The notes under the pieces are model-generated. The model made no database searches. It was not told where the DNA came from and was given only the letters and a program-made list of their open reading frames with translations. A DNA stretch of 59,869 nt from the NCBI GenBank assembly GCA_026692665.1, contig JAPLOF010000052.1, forward strand, positions 1-59,869, given 5' to 3'. The DNA comes from Planctomycetota bacterium. Its GTDB lineage: Bacteria; Planctomycetota; UBA1135; GCA-002686595. The position numbers were made by a program, and so were the translations under genes. Shown here one piece after another: positions 39,308-48,818 of this stretch (its first letter is position 1; the number at the start of each line of letters is the position of its first letter).

Positions 39308-40329
39308 AGACTCTGGTCACCGGTTCGAACGGTTTCATCGCGGGCTACCTGTGCGCCGAGCTCCTGGAAGCCGGACACGAGGTGGTGGGCATCGACAACT
39401 TCGGCAAGTACGGCCGCGTGTCGAAGTCCTACGACTCGCACCCGCGGTACAAGCTCGTCGAGGGCGACGTGAAGGACACGCAGCTCGTCGCCAAGCTCCT
39501 CGACGGCTGCGACCACTTCGTCGTGTGCGCGGCGATGATCGGCGGCATCAGTTACTTCCACAAGTACGCCTACGACCTGATCGCCGAGAACGAGCGCATC
39601 ACGGCGTCGTCGTTCGACGCCGCGATCGCGGCCTGGAAGAAGAAGGGCAACCTGAAGAAGGTCACGGTCCTCTCGTCGTCGATGGTGTACGAGTCGACGA
39701 CCGAGTTCCCGTCGCCGGAGGGCGCGCAGTTGCGCTCTCCCCCGCCGCTCTCGACGTACGGTTTCCAGAAGCTGGCGACCGAGTACTTCGCGCGCGGCGC
39801 GTGGGAGCAGTACCAACTGCCCTACACGATCGTGCGCCCGTTCAACTGCGTCGGAATCGGCGAAGGCCGCGCGCTGGGCGAGCACGAGGTGTGGTCGGGC
39901 AACGTCAAGCTCGCGATGAGCCACGTCGTACCGGACCTCGTGCAGAAGGTCCTGAAAGGCCAGGACCCGCTGCACATCCTCGGCAGCGGCGACCAGATTC
40001 GTCACTACACGTACGGCGGCGACCTCGCCAAGGGCATCCGCGTGTGCATCGAGCACCCGAAGGCCATGAACGAGGACTTCAACATCTCGACCGCGCGCTC
40101 GACGACCGTCCTGGAGCTCGCCGAGCTGATCTGGAAGAAGATCCACGGCACGAAGAAGCCGTTCCGCATCACTTCGGATCAGGCCTTCGACTACGACGTG
40201 CAGCGCCGCGTTCCGGACGTGACGAAGTCGAAGAAGCTCCTGGGCTTCGAGGCCACCACCTCGCTGGAGCAGATCCTCGACGAGGTCGTGCCCTGGGTGA
40301 AGGAGCAGGTCGAAGCGGGTCGGATCTGA
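39304..40329 (+). CDS. NAD-dependent sugar epimerase/dehydratase (extended SDR)
   Basis: The 341-aa protein has the extended SDR Rossmann motif TLVTGSNGFIAGYL, the acidic VVGIDNF, the catalytic region LSSSMVYES and STYGFQKLATEYF (YxxxK), RPFNCVGIGEGRALG and NISTARSTTVLELAEL. Family members change sugar stereochemistry or dehydrate NDP-sugars. The GTG start is fixed by the 4-nt overlap with the dehydrogenase stop. An 18-bp gap separates it from the GT2 gene, so the three form one operon for building and attaching a sugar. Confidence 0.92.
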   Translation: MKTLVTGSNGFIAGYLCAELLEAGHEVVGIDNFGKYGRVSKSYDSHPRYKLVEGDVKDTQLVAKLLDGCDHFVVCAAMIGGISYFHKYAYDLIAENERITASSFDAAIAAWKKKGNLKKVTVLSSSMVYESTTEFPSPEGAQLRSPPPLSTYGFQKLATEYFARGAWEQYQLPYTIVRPFNCVGIGEGRALGEHEVWSGNVKLAMSHVVPDLVQKVLKGQDPLHILGSGDQIRHYTYGGDLAKGIRVCIEHPKAMNEDFNISTARSTTVLELAELIWKKIHGTKKPFRITSDQAFDYDVQRRVPDVTKSKKLLGFEATTSLEQILDEVVPWVKEQVEAGRI

Positions 40330-40347
40330 GGCACGCCTCGTGACCCC

Positions 40348-43300
40348 ATGTCGACGAGGCGGATCAGCGTCGTTCTGCCCGTCTACAACGAGGCGGAGAA
40401 CATCCAGACCTCGTTGCGCGGCCTGTGGGCCGCGCTGAAGGATCTCGAGCACGAGATCCTCGTCTGCTACGACTTCGACGCCGACACGACGCTGCCCGCG
40501 ATCGCGGCGATGCCGGACCAGCCGCCCACGGTGCGGCTGGTCAAGAACGACATCGGCAAGGGCGCCGCGAACGCGATCCGCGCCGGCTTCGCCGCGGCGA
40601 CCGGCGACGTCGTCGTCACGACGATGGCGGACCTCTCGGATCCGCCCGACCGGATCCCCGTGCTGGCGGAGAAGATGCGCCAGGAGGGACTCGCCGTCGT
40701 CGCGGGCTCGCGCTACATGCCGGGCGGATCGCAGACGGGCGGACCGCTCCTGAAGCGCACGTTCTCGCGCTGGGCGGGGCTGATCCTGCGCGCGTTGGCC
40801 GGCATCGGCACGCACGACGTCACGAGCAATTTCCGCGCGTATTCGAGCTCGTTCCTGGCCTCGACGAAGGTCGAGAGCAAGGCCGGGTTCGAGATCGCGC
40901 TCGAGCTGACCACGAAGGCCCACAACGCCGGCCTCGGCGTCGGCGAAGTGGCCAGCTCGTGGCAGGACCGCAGCGCCGGCACGAGCCGCTTCCGCATGTG
41001 GAAGTGGATGCCGAATTACCTGCGCTGGTGGATGACCGCGGCCGTCGCGCCGCTGTTCGTCTGGTCCGTGCTCCTCGTGCTGGCGGGGATCGGCTGGTAC
41101 CTCACGGGAGCGGAAGGGAATCGCGGCGCGATCCACAAGGCCGTCGTCGCCGTCTTCGCGCTGTGCGGCGCGGGCGCGATCCTCGTCCTGCGGCGCGCGC
41201 GCGGCCGCACGGTCCCGGCCGACGCCATCCAGGCGGTGCTGTGGGGCCACCCGTGGCACGCACGTCTCACGCTGGGCGAAGCCGGAGTGTTCGACGCGCT
41301 CGGAACCGTGACGGCGAGCGCGCTGCACGCCTGGTTCACGCTGGGAACGGCGGGCATCCGCGCCGCCTGGCGCAGGGCTCGCGCCCGCGGAGTGCGCGTC
41401 GACCAGGCCGGCTTGGGCCTGCTCCTCCTCGCCGCGCTCTTCGTGCTCGCGAGCTTCAGCGGCCCCTCGCCCACGGCATCCGACAACCTCGACGACGGGT
41501 GGCAGCAGATCATCGGCAACGCCCTCGTCCGCGGGGATCAGTGGGGTCGGGACGTCGTGTTCACGTTCGGGCCCCTGGGCTACTTCGCGCGCGGGACCTA
41601 CTTGCCCGAGCTCTATTGGTGGAAGGTCCTGTGGTGGGAGGTGGCCTTCAAGTCGCTCCTGGCCCTCGGATTCCTGCTGATCGTGCGTCGCCTGTCCGGC
41701 CCCATCGAGAAGTCCGCCTATGTCCTGGCGTTGTTCGCCGCATCGCCGGGCTTCGACAGCCTCTATTTCCTCGCGATCGCGGGGTCGGGCCTGTGGTTGC
41801 TCGCCACGCCCGGCGCCGGCTTCGCCGCGACCGCCATCGTCTTCGGCGCGATGTCGCTGATCGCGCTGAACAAGTTCACGTCGTTCGTGCTCTTCGGCGT
41901 CTTCGTCGCCGGGATCGCGCTCGCGCGCCGGCTGCGCGGCCGCTGGACGGACGCCGCCGGGACCGTGGCGCTGGCCGCTGCCGTCTTCGTCGCCTGTTGG
42001 ATGCTCGCCGGACAACGCCCCTGGAACATCCCGGCCTGGATCCGGACGAGCCTGTGGATCGCGAGCGGCCACAACCAGGCGATGAGCACCGAGGGTCCGC
42101 CCGAGGATGAGTCAGAAGCCTCCGTGCTCCTCGGGATCGCGGGCGCGATCGCCCTGCTGTCCGCGCTGGATCGGCCGCGCGACGGCATCCGCTGGCTGGG
42201 ATCCGCGCTCTTCGCGTTCGGGACGTTCGTCGCCTTCAAGGCGGGCTTCACGCGACACGGGCCGAACGCGATCACGTTCTTCTCCTTCGTCGCCGTGGCG
42301 CCCTGGTTCCTCCTCCCGGCGCGCGAGCCGGGCGCTCTCACCCCCTTCGTGCGGCCGCCGCTCGTCGGGCTGCGGATCGCCTGCGCTTTCCTCGCGCTGG
42401 CTTCCATGGCGCGACTGTACGGGAATCCGCAAGTCGTCCCGAGCAAGCCTCTCCTCGCCACGATCGCCCGCCTGCAAGAGAACCTGGACCAGCTGACCAC
42501 GCTGGGCGAACGCGAGGAACGTCTGGCGAGCCTGCGCGACGTCTCCGCCGGCGAGTGGGACCTGCCGCGCACGCGAGCCGTGGTCGGGTCGGCGCGTGTC
42601 GACCACTTCTTCTTCGATCAAGGCATCCCGCTGCTCAACGGCTTCGACTTCCGGCAGCGCCCGGCGATCCAGAGCTACGTGGCCTACACGCCCGAGCTCG
42701 AGGAGCTGAATGCCGGCTACCTGCGCGGGCAGCAGGCGCCCGAGTTCGTCCTCTACCGCCACCGGACGCTCGACAAGCGGCTGCCGGGGCTGGAGGACGG
42801 CCTGGCACAGCTCGTCCTGGCGCGCGACTACGCCCTCGTCCACCAGGAGAAGGAGACTCTCCTCCTGAAGCACGCGCCGCGCCCCACCCCGCCGGTGGAG
42901 AAGGTCCTCCTCGAACGCGACGTCGTGTTCGACGCGCTCGTCGACGTCTCGGGAATCGCAGCGCCGGCGCTCGTGGCGAAGCTCGACCTGCAACTCTCCA
43001 GCGCGGGCAAGCTGCGCCAGTTCCTGCTGCGCGCGCCGCTCGTCGACGTGCAGGTCGAGTTCGAGGACGGCACGAACCGCACCTATCGCTTCGAGCCCAG
43101 CATGGCCCGCGCGGGATTCCTGCTGTCGCCGCACATCGACGGGACGGGCGCGGCCGAGCAGTTCTTCCTGGGCCTCGGCGGAAGGCGCGTGACCGGGTTC
43201 CGATTGCTCGCCAGCCCCGAGGTCCGCGACGGGTTCGAGGGGACGTACCACTTGCAGATCCTGGACGGATCGGAATGGTGCCCGCGCCCCGTGGACCTCG

Positions 43301-43788
43301 CGGCCTACGAGGGGGCGAGGGTCCCGTCGCCCAGCCCGCAGCCCCGGGCGCGGACGATGACCGTGGAGCACGGCGCGCTGCGGACGACTCCGACGCTGGT
43401 CCGCGGGGACGAAGCGCCCTATCCGTCGATCATCGAGAACGAGGACGTGCTGGTCACCCAGGCCCCCTTCGAGCTGCAGTTCGACCTGCCCGCGGAGGAT
43501 CGCCGGCTCCACGCGCGCTTCTGCGTGCCGGAGTCCACCTGGCGCCATGGCACGTACAAGGGGCTCGGGATCGCGGTGATCGCCCGGGATGCAGAGGGTC
43601 GCGAAGAGAAGCTCTTCCTGCGCCAGTTGGATCCACGGCACCAGAGCGCCGACCGCGGCTTCCTCGAGCTCGACGTCCCGATCGCGGGCCGCGCGGGGCT
43701 CACGTTGATCGTGCGGGTTCGCCCCGGACTCGACTCGATCCTGGGCGAGGACCTCGTGGCCTGGTCGTCCATCGGGATCGAGAAGTAG
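40348..43788 (+). CDS. GT2 glycosyltransferase fused to a multi-pass membrane and beta-rich C-terminal region
   Basis: The 1146-aa protein starts with a GT-A domain like dolichol-phosphate mannosyltransferase (ISVVLPVYNEAENI, CYDFDADTT, TTMADLSDPPDRIPVL, GSRYMPGGSQTGG, about residues 1-230). Then come two transmembrane helices (PLFVWSVLLVLAGIGWYL and AVVAVFALCGAGAILVL). After a linker of about 100 residues there is a multi-helix membrane region (about 350-700) without recognised GT motifs that recalls GT39/GT83-like integral transferases. Residues about 730-1146 are soluble and beta-rich. The N-terminal part probably makes a polyprenyl-phosphate sugar and the membrane part may use it, which would put both steps in one chain. 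It is the last gene of the dehydrogenase/epimerase operon. Confidence 0.85.
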   Translation: MSTRRISVVLPVYNEAENIQTSLRGLWAALKDLEHEILVCYDFDADTTLPAIAAMPDQPPTVRLVKNDIGKGAANAIRAGFAAATGDVVVTTMADLSDPPDRIPVLAEKMRQEGLAVVAGSRYMPGGSQTGGPLLKRTFSRWAGLILRALAGIGTHDVTSNFRAYSSSFLASTKVESKAGFEIALELTTKAHNAGLGVGEVASSWQDRSAGTSRFRMWKWMPNYLRWWMTAAVAPLFVWSVLLVLAGIGWYLTGAEGNRGAIHKAVVAVFALCGAGAILVLRRARGRTVPADAIQAVLWGHPWHARLTLGEAGVFDALGTVTASALHAWFTLGTAGIRAAWRRARARGVRVDQAGLGLLLLAALFVLASFSGPSPTASDNLDDGWQQIIGNALVRGDQWGRDVVFTFGPLGYFARGTYLPELYWWKVLWWEVAFKSLLALGFLLIVRRLSGPIEKSAYVLALFAASPGFDSLYFLAIAGSGLWLLATPGAGFAATAIVFGAMSLIALNKFTSFVLFGVFVAGIALARRLRGRWTDAAGTVALAAAVFVACWMLAGQRPWNIPAWIRTSLWIASGHNQAMSTEGPPEDESEASVLLGIAGAIALLSALDRPRDGIRWLGSALFAFGTFVAFKAGFTRHGPNAITFFSFVAVAPWFLLPAREPGALTPFVRPPLVGLRIACAFLALASMARLYGNPQVVPSKPLLATIARLQENLDQLTTLGEREERLASLRDVSAGEWDLPRTRAVVGSARVDHFFFDQGIPLLNGFDFRQRPAIQSYVAYTPELEELNAGYLRGQQAPEFVLYRHRTLDKRLPGLEDGLAQLVLARDYALVHQEKETLLLKHAPRPTPPVEKVLLERDVVFDALVDVSGIAAPALVAKLDLQLSSAGKLRQFLLRAPLVDVQVEFEDGTNRTYRFEPSMARAGFLLSPHIDGTGAAEQFFLGLGGRRVTGFRLLASPEVRDGFEGTYHLQILDGSEWCPRPVDLAAYEGARVPSPSPQPRARTMTVEHGALRTTPTLVRGDEAPYPSIIENEDVLVTQAPFELQFDLPAEDRRLHARFCVPESTWRHGTYKGLGIAVIARDAEGREEKLFLRQLDPRHQSADRGFLELDVPIAGRAGLTLIVRVRPGLDSILGEDLVAWSSIGIEK

Positions 43789-44047
43789 GAACGGCGCGCG
43801 AGCGCGAGGGCCGCGAGGGCGTCGAGATTCCTCGACGGGAACGGGAGTTCCTTTCCCGGTCCCACGCAGAGTGTTCCAGCACGCCTCGAGGACCGTACGG
43901 GCTACGGGGCCCGCGTCGGATGCATGGTCCGAATCCGGACGCCGGGTGGCCGATCCTGGTGCACGATTCCCAGTCAGGATCCGATCGTCCGTTCTCGCGG
44001 GCTCCGGATGCTGGTTGAACTCGCCGCAACCACCGCTCGCTACCGCA

Positions 44048-45541
44048 ATGCTCGACCAAGCCCACGTCGCACCTGCAGACCGTACCCGCTCCGATCGCTT
44101 CTCACGATTCGTCGCGCTCGCCGCGCCGGCCCTCACGCTCGCCGCGCTCACCGCCTGCAGCGGCGGCTCCAGCTCGACGACCGCCGCGCCGGAGAACGCG
44201 ACCGCAACCGTCCTGTACTGGAACCAGACCGCGGTCGACTGCGCGGGTCTCGACCACCAGCCCACGGACGCCGATCACGTCTTCGGAGAGCAGGTGGGTC
44301 CGTGCCGCTCGGCGCGCGCGATGGCCATCGTCCATGTCGCGGTGTTCGAGGCCGTCAACGCCGTGGAGGGCGGGTACGACAGCTACGTCGGTCTCCCGCC
44401 GGTCGCGGAGCCCACGTCGAAGCGCGCCGCCGTGGCTCAGGCGTCGCACGACACCTTGCTGGCGCTCTATCCGTCGCAGTCGGCGCGGCTCGACCAGAAG
44501 CTGACCGACGAGCTCGCCGCCGTGCCGGCGGGAGACGCCAAGACGCGCGGCATCACGCTCGGCGCGGCGGCTGCGGACGCGATCCTCGACCTGCGCGCGA
44601 ACGACGGCTCGAATCATCCCGAGCCCACGGTCGGCGTCGACTTCTTCCCGAGCAACGCCCCGGGCAAGTGGCGTCCGGATCCCGTCACGGGCAGCACGCG
44701 CGCGCTCGGCGCCCGCTGGAGCGAGGTCGCGCCGTTCGCGATGAACAGTGCCGACCAGTTCCGCATCGTCCCGCCGCCCGCGCTCGACAGCGCGGAGTAC
44801 GCGCTGGCGTTCAACGAGGTCCTCGTGCTCGGCGGGGACGGCGACACCACGCCGACCCTGCGCAGCGAGGACGAGACGTTCGCCGGCATCTTCTGGGCCT
44901 ACGACGGGACGCCGAGCCTGTGCGCTCCGCCGCGCCTGTACAACCAGATCGCGGCGCAGATCGCGGCCCAGGAAGGGACGACGGGCATCGAGCTCGCGCG
45001 CCTCCTGGCGCTCGTGAACCTCTCGATGGCCGACGCCGGCATCGCGGCCTGGGAGTCGAAGTACTACTACCAGTTCTGGCGCCCGATCACCGGGATCCGC
45101 GAGTCCGACGTGGGCACCGGTCCCTCGGGCCTCGGCGACGGCAACGCAGCCACGGTCGGTGACGCGAGCTTCCTGCCGCTCGGCGCGCCCGCGAGCAACT
45201 TGACGGGCCCGAACTTCACGCCGCCCTTCCCCGCGTATCCGTCCGGACACGCCACGTTCGGCGGAGCGCTGTTCCAGACGCTGCGCCGCTTCTACGGAAC
45301 CGACGACGTCGCGTTCACGTTCGTGTCCGACGAGTACAACGGCGTCACCCTCGACAACCAGGGACAACCCCGGCCCTACGTGCCGCGCACGTTCCCGAAC
45401 TTCAGCCAGGCCGAGGAAGAGAACGGCCAGAGCCGCATCTACCTGGGCATCCACTGGAACTTCGACAAGGTCGAAGGGATCGAGCAGGGCAATGAAGTCG
45501 CGAACTGGGTCTTCGATCGCGTGTTCACGCCGGCGAACTGA
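44048..45541 (+). CDS. Vanadium-dependent haloperoxidase-like lipoprotein
   Basis: The 497-aa protein has a lipoprotein signal ending LAALTACSGG (Cys37). The core is an all-alpha PAP2/VCPO fold: YYYQFWRPITGIR, FPAYPSGHATFGGALFQTL and SRIYLGIHWNFDKVEG hold the Lys/Arg/His set that binds vanadate or phosphate in haloperoxidases and acid phosphatases. ARAMAIVHVAVFEAVNAV fits the usual N-terminal helix. The length suits bacterial VHPOs. The ATG at 44048 is chosen because the signal follows it. The upstream 259-bp gap shows no feature. It stands alone; the substrate could be a halide or phosphate ester. Confidence 0.88.
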   Translation: MLDQAHVAPADRTRSDRFSRFVALAAPALTLAALTACSGGSSSTTAAPENATATVLYWNQTAVDCAGLDHQPTDADHVFGEQVGPCRSARAMAIVHVAVFEAVNAVEGGYDSYVGLPPVAEPTSKRAAVAQASHDTLLALYPSQSARLDQKLTDELAAVPAGDAKTRGITLGAAAADAILDLRANDGSNHPEPTVGVDFFPSNAPGKWRPDPVTGSTRALGARWSEVAPFAMNSADQFRIVPPPALDSAEYALAFNEVLVLGGDGDTTPTLRSEDETFAGIFWAYDGTPSLCAPPRLYNQIAAQIAAQEGTTGIELARLLALVNLSMADAGIAAWESKYYYQFWRPITGIRESDVGTGPSGLGDGNAATVGDASFLPLGAPASNLTGPNFTPPFPAYPSGHATFGGALFQTLRRFYGTDDVAFTFVSDEYNGVTLDNQGQPRPYVPRTFPNFSQAEEENGQSRIYLGIHWNFDKVEGIEQGNEVANWVFDRVFTPAN

Positions 45542-45711
45542 GATCCTGGGATGGAACGGGCCGGCCTCGTCCCGCACGGGACGGGGCCGCGTCCATTTCG
45601 GGGACTGTCCGCGGGCGCCGCGAAGCGCGCATGGCGCGCGCCCGGGTCTTCGGGCACGAAGCGCGGCAAGCCATCTTCCAAGGCCCGACTCCCCCCGGGT
45701 ACCTTCGCCGC

Positions 45712-46395
45712 ATGGGATCGCCACGCACAGCCGCTCGCAAGAAGTCGCCGTCCTCGAAGTCGCGCAGTACGAGTCCGAAGCGCGCGGCCTCTTCCACCGC
45801 GGTGCGTGACCCGCGCGTCGATGCCTACATCGCGAAGTCACCCGAGTTCGCGCGGCCGATCCTCGCCCACCTGCGCGAGGTCGTGCACGCGAGCGGCCCG
45901 GGCGTCGTCGAGACGATCAAGTGGGGCATGCCCTCGTTCGAGTACCACGGCATCTTGTGCGGCATGGCCGCCTTCAAGGCGCACTGTAGCTTCGGATTCT
46001 GGAAGCACGAGTTGATCCTCGGCGCGGACCCGCGTGCCGCGGAGGCGATGGGTTCCTTCGGCTGCCTCCGTTCGATCCAAGACCTGCCGTCGCGGGCCAC
46101 GCTGATACGCGCCACGAAGCAGGCTCGCCAGCTGAACGAGGACGGCGTGCGCGCGCCGCGCACCAAGACCGCGCGCAAGAAGCCGGTGTCCATGCACCCG
46201 GAGTTCGCCGCGGCGCTCGCGAAGAACGCTCAGGCACGCTCGACCTTCGAGGCCTTCGCACCTTCCCACCGGAGCGAGTACCTGGAGTGGGTCGGCGACG
46301 CGAAGCGCGCGGAGACCCGCGCGCGGCGGATCCGGACCGCGATCGCGTGGCTCGCGCAGGGCAAGTCGCGGAACTGGCAGTACGAGAGGCGCTGA
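45712..46395 (+). CDS. YdeI/OmpD-associated protein with DUF1801 domain
   Basis: The 227-aa protein has a DUF1801 part (YIAKSPEFARPILAHLREVVH, TIKWGMPSFEYHGILCGMAAFKAHCSFGFWK) and a C-terminal YdeI/OmdA helical part (HPEFAAALAKNAQARSTFEAFAPSHRSEYLEWV, AKRAETRARRIRTAIAWLAQGK). The first 40 residues are Lys/Arg/Ser-rich and look disordered. The ATG at 45712 (MGSPRTA) is chosen because the upstream codons lack gene character. The family's biochemical role is not settled; links to cationic peptide resistance are reported for some members. Confidence 0.88.
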   Translation: MGSPRTAARKKSPSSKSRSTSPKRAASSTAVRDPRVDAYIAKSPEFARPILAHLREVVHASGPGVVETIKWGMPSFEYHGILCGMAAFKAHCSFGFWKHELILGADPRAAEAMGSFGCLRSIQDLPSRATLIRATKQARQLNEDGVRAPRTKTARKKPVSMHPEFAAALAKNAQARSTFEAFAPSHRSEYLEWVGDAKRAETRARRIRTAIAWLAQGKSRNWQYERR

Positions 46396-46505
46396 GCCGC
46401 TCCATCCGCTCGCCCACGGAACGGGTGAGGCCCGGGCCCGCGGCGGAGACCGGAGCCGGCCGTGGTTCCGTCCATCGGGTGACCGGTCCCGGAGCGACCC
46501 GGCGG

Positions 46506-46511
46506 TATCCT
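46506..46511 (+). promoter_or_regulatory. Candidate -10 hexamer TATCCT before the 86-aa gene
   Basis: TATCCT ends 10 nt before the ATG at 46522. The spacing matches the FmdB and hutH starts and supports this small gene as real and leaderless. Confidence 0.35.
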
Positions 46512-46521
46512 CGGCCCGGAC

Positions 46522-46782
46522 ATGACCGGCTCGATGCCGACAGACGCCCGGACGCGGATCGCCGCCTGGGTGTGCGAGGCCGCGGCGCTCGCGGATTCCC
46601 GGCGCATCCGCGTCGAGGAGCGTGCTTGCGGCCGCTCCGGTTGGCCGCCGTTCGAAGTCGTCATCGCCGTCGAGCAGGCGGACGGCTGGCACGAGAGGCT
46701 CGTGCACCGGCGGCTCGAACAGGTCACCCGGCTGGACGTCTTGGGTGCCTGGCGCGGCGGCGATGCCTGCTGTGGGCCTTGA
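46522..46782 (+). CDS. Hypothetical 86-aa protein ending in CCGP
   Basis: I do not recognise this protein. It is acidic/basic mixed, with no signal or membrane segment, three cysteines apart from the first-third one (RACGRSGW, GDACCGP), and a beta-like stretch (FEVVIAVEQADGWHERLVH). It is preceded by a promoter-like hexamer at leaderless distance. The 126-bp gap before it and 139-bp gap after it contain no other feature. Coding is plausible but unproven. Confidence 0.45.
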   Translation: MTGSMPTDARTRIAAWVCEAAALADSRRIRVEERACGRSGWPPFEVVIAVEQADGWHERLVHRRLEQVTRLDVLGAWRGGDACCGP

Positions 46783-46921
46783 GCGCCGCCGGGGAAATGG
46801 CCGCGCACGTTGGAGAATCCTTCGGCGCGTGCAGAATGCCTCCGCACGCTTGCCGTAGCGCGCGCTCCCGATTCTCCTGTCTCCCCCGCACCCCGCATCG
46901 TCCTCGCGCGCCGATCCTCCG

Positions 46922-48697
46922 ATGAAAACCGTCCTCCAGATCACGTTGGCCTTCCTCCTGGCCTTCCTCATCGCCACGGCGATCGTCGTGCTGCTCGGCT
47001 TCGGGCTGGTCGCCGCCGCGGCCTCGGGATCGGAGCGGACGGTCGAGCGCGGCTCGATCCTGACCGTGGACCTCTCCGAAGCCGTCAGCGAGCGCGGCGG
47101 TGAGGCGAATCCGATGGCCCTGCTGCAAGGCGCGATGGTGTCGACCGTCCCGGCCTACGAGCTCGCCAGCGCGCTGCGCCACGCGGCCCAGGACGACCGC
47201 GTGAAGGGCGTCCTCCTGCACGGCGGCCTCAGCGGTTCCATGTCGGCGCTGGCCGCGGCGCGCGACGCGCTGGCCGAGGTGCGCGCGGCGAAGAAGCCGG
47301 TCTTCGCCTACTACGCGTCGATGGACGAGAAGGCGATCTGGTTCGCTTCCGCGGCCGACGAGACCTGGATGGAGCCCCTCGACGTCGTGATCTTCGACGG
47401 CTTCTCGGCCGACATCCCCTACTTCGGGGACATGCTGAAGAAGTACGGGATCGAGGTCCAGGTCACGCGCGTCGGCAAGTACAAGTCGGCCGTCGAGCCG
47501 TTCCTGTTGGGCCGCATGAGCGCCGAGAACAAGGAGCAGATGGAGGCGATCCTCGCCGACGTCCAATCGACGATGTACGGCGAGATCGCGTCCGCCAAGG
47601 GGCTCGACGTGGCCAAGTTGCAGGCCGTTTCGCGCGAGAAGGGCTGGCTCACGCCCGATCAGGCGATCGAGCTCGGCATCGTCACGAAGGCCGCGCCGTT
47701 CGGCGACATGCTCGCGCGCCTGAAGGAAGTCGCCGGCGTGGGCGCGAAGAAGGACGTGCCGCAGGTCGCACTGCAGGACTACGCGCGGGCCGTCTGGAAG
47801 AACGGGAAGAAGGGCGACGGGATCCAGGTGATCGTGGCCGAGGGCGAGATCGTCGACGGCGAGAGCTCCGAGGGCATCGGCGGCGACGACCTCGCCCGCC
47901 GGCTGCGCGCGGCCCGCGAAGACGAGCACGTGAAGGCGGTCGTCATGCGCGTCGACTCCCCGGGTGGCAGCGCGACGGCGTCCGACGTGATCCGCTCGGA
48001 AGTGCTGGCCCTCAAGGCGGCGGGGAAGCCCGTCGTCGTCTCGATGGGCCGCCTCGCCGCTTCCGGCGGCTACTGGATCTCCGCCAACGCCGACGCGATC
48101 GTCGCGCAGCCCGAGACCCTGACCGGCTCGATCGGCGTCTTCGGGATGCTCCCGAACATCGAGAAGCTCGCCGAGGAGCACGGCCTGCGCGCCGAGACGG
48201 TCCGCACGAGCCCGTTGAGCGGCTTCCAGTCGATCTGGCACCGTAAGGACGACGCGCAGCTCGCGCGCGTCCAGGCGCTCGTCGACCGGATCTACGACCG
48301 ATTCCTGGGCCTCGTCGCCGAAGGTCGCGGGATGACGCGCGAACGCGTGCACGAGATCGCCCAGGGGCGCGTGTGGTCGGGAATGCGCGGCAAGGAACTC
48401 GGGCTCGTGGACGAGATCGGCGACCTCGACCGCGCGATCGCCATCGCGCGCGAGAAGGCCCGGCTCGGCGCCGACGCCCCGGTCCGCTACGAGCGTCGCG
48501 ACCAGAAGCTCCTCGACGAGATCCTCGAGGAATTGATCGCCAACGAACGGGAGCCGCTCACGCGCGCCCTCGTCGGGGACGACGGCCGGAAGCTCGGCGC
48601 GCTCTCCGAGGCCCTCGCCGTGTTCGAGCACGCGCGACGTCTGGCCGGCACGAGCGGCGTCGTGGCACGCCTGCCGTTCGACTTCGACGTGCGCTGA
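46922..48697 (+). CDS. sppA: Signal peptide peptidase SppA, 67-kDa type
   Basis: The 591-aa membrane protease degrades cleaved signal peptides. An N-terminal transmembrane helix (LAFLLAFLIATAIVVLLGFGLV) anchors it. The protein has two tandem ClpP-like halves: the N-terminal one gives the catalytic lysine in RVGKYKSAVEPF (Lys188) and the C-terminal one the catalytic serine in RLAASGGYWIS (Ser381), the arrangement of the E. coli enzyme. RVDSPGGSATAS and TGSIGVFGM complete the site. The length fits the long form. It stands alone, with 121 bp to the CHAT gene downstream. Confidence 0.95.
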   Translation: MKTVLQITLAFLLAFLIATAIVVLLGFGLVAAAASGSERTVERGSILTVDLSEAVSERGGEANPMALLQGAMVSTVPAYELASALRHAAQDDRVKGVLLHGGLSGSMSALAAARDALAEVRAAKKPVFAYYASMDEKAIWFASAADETWMEPLDVVIFDGFSADIPYFGDMLKKYGIEVQVTRVGKYKSAVEPFLLGRMSAENKEQMEAILADVQSTMYGEIASAKGLDVAKLQAVSREKGWLTPDQAIELGIVTKAAPFGDMLARLKEVAGVGAKKDVPQVALQDYARAVWKNGKKGDGIQVIVAEGEIVDGESSEGIGGDDLARRLRAAREDEHVKAVVMRVDSPGGSATASDVIRSEVLALKAAGKPVVVSMGRLAASGGYWISANADAIVAQPETLTGSIGVFGMLPNIEKLAEEHGLRAETVRTSPLSGFQSIWHRKDDAQLARVQALVDRIYDRFLGLVAEGRGMTRERVHEIAQGRVWSGMRGKELGLVDEIGDLDRAIAIAREKARLGADAPVRYERRDQKLLDEILEELIANEREPLTRALVGDDGRKLGALSEALAVFEHARRLAGTSGVVARLPFDFDVR

Positions 48698-48761
48698 ACG
48701 CCCCCGGTGCCGCCCCGCCGGGGATTTGGAACCTCGGAACCCAGGGATCCGGCATTCGCGC

Positions 48762-48767
48762 TAGCCT
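48762..48767 (+). promoter_or_regulatory. Candidate -10 hexamer TAGCCT for the CHAT gene
   Basis: TAGCCT lies 51 nt before the GTG at 48819 and after the sppA stop. It would start the CHAT/small protein/radical SAM transcript. Confidence 0.33.
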
Positions 48768-48818
48768 CACAGGGGTCTGTTCACCCCGGCGCCGCACTTC
48801 CCGCGCGGCGCCCCGAAC

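Noticed and set aside
45601..45711. Upstream ATG at 45631 as start of the YdeI-like protein
   Set aside because: The extra 27 codons have no conserved content, and the Lys-rich segment from the ATG at 45712 is a more natural N-terminus.
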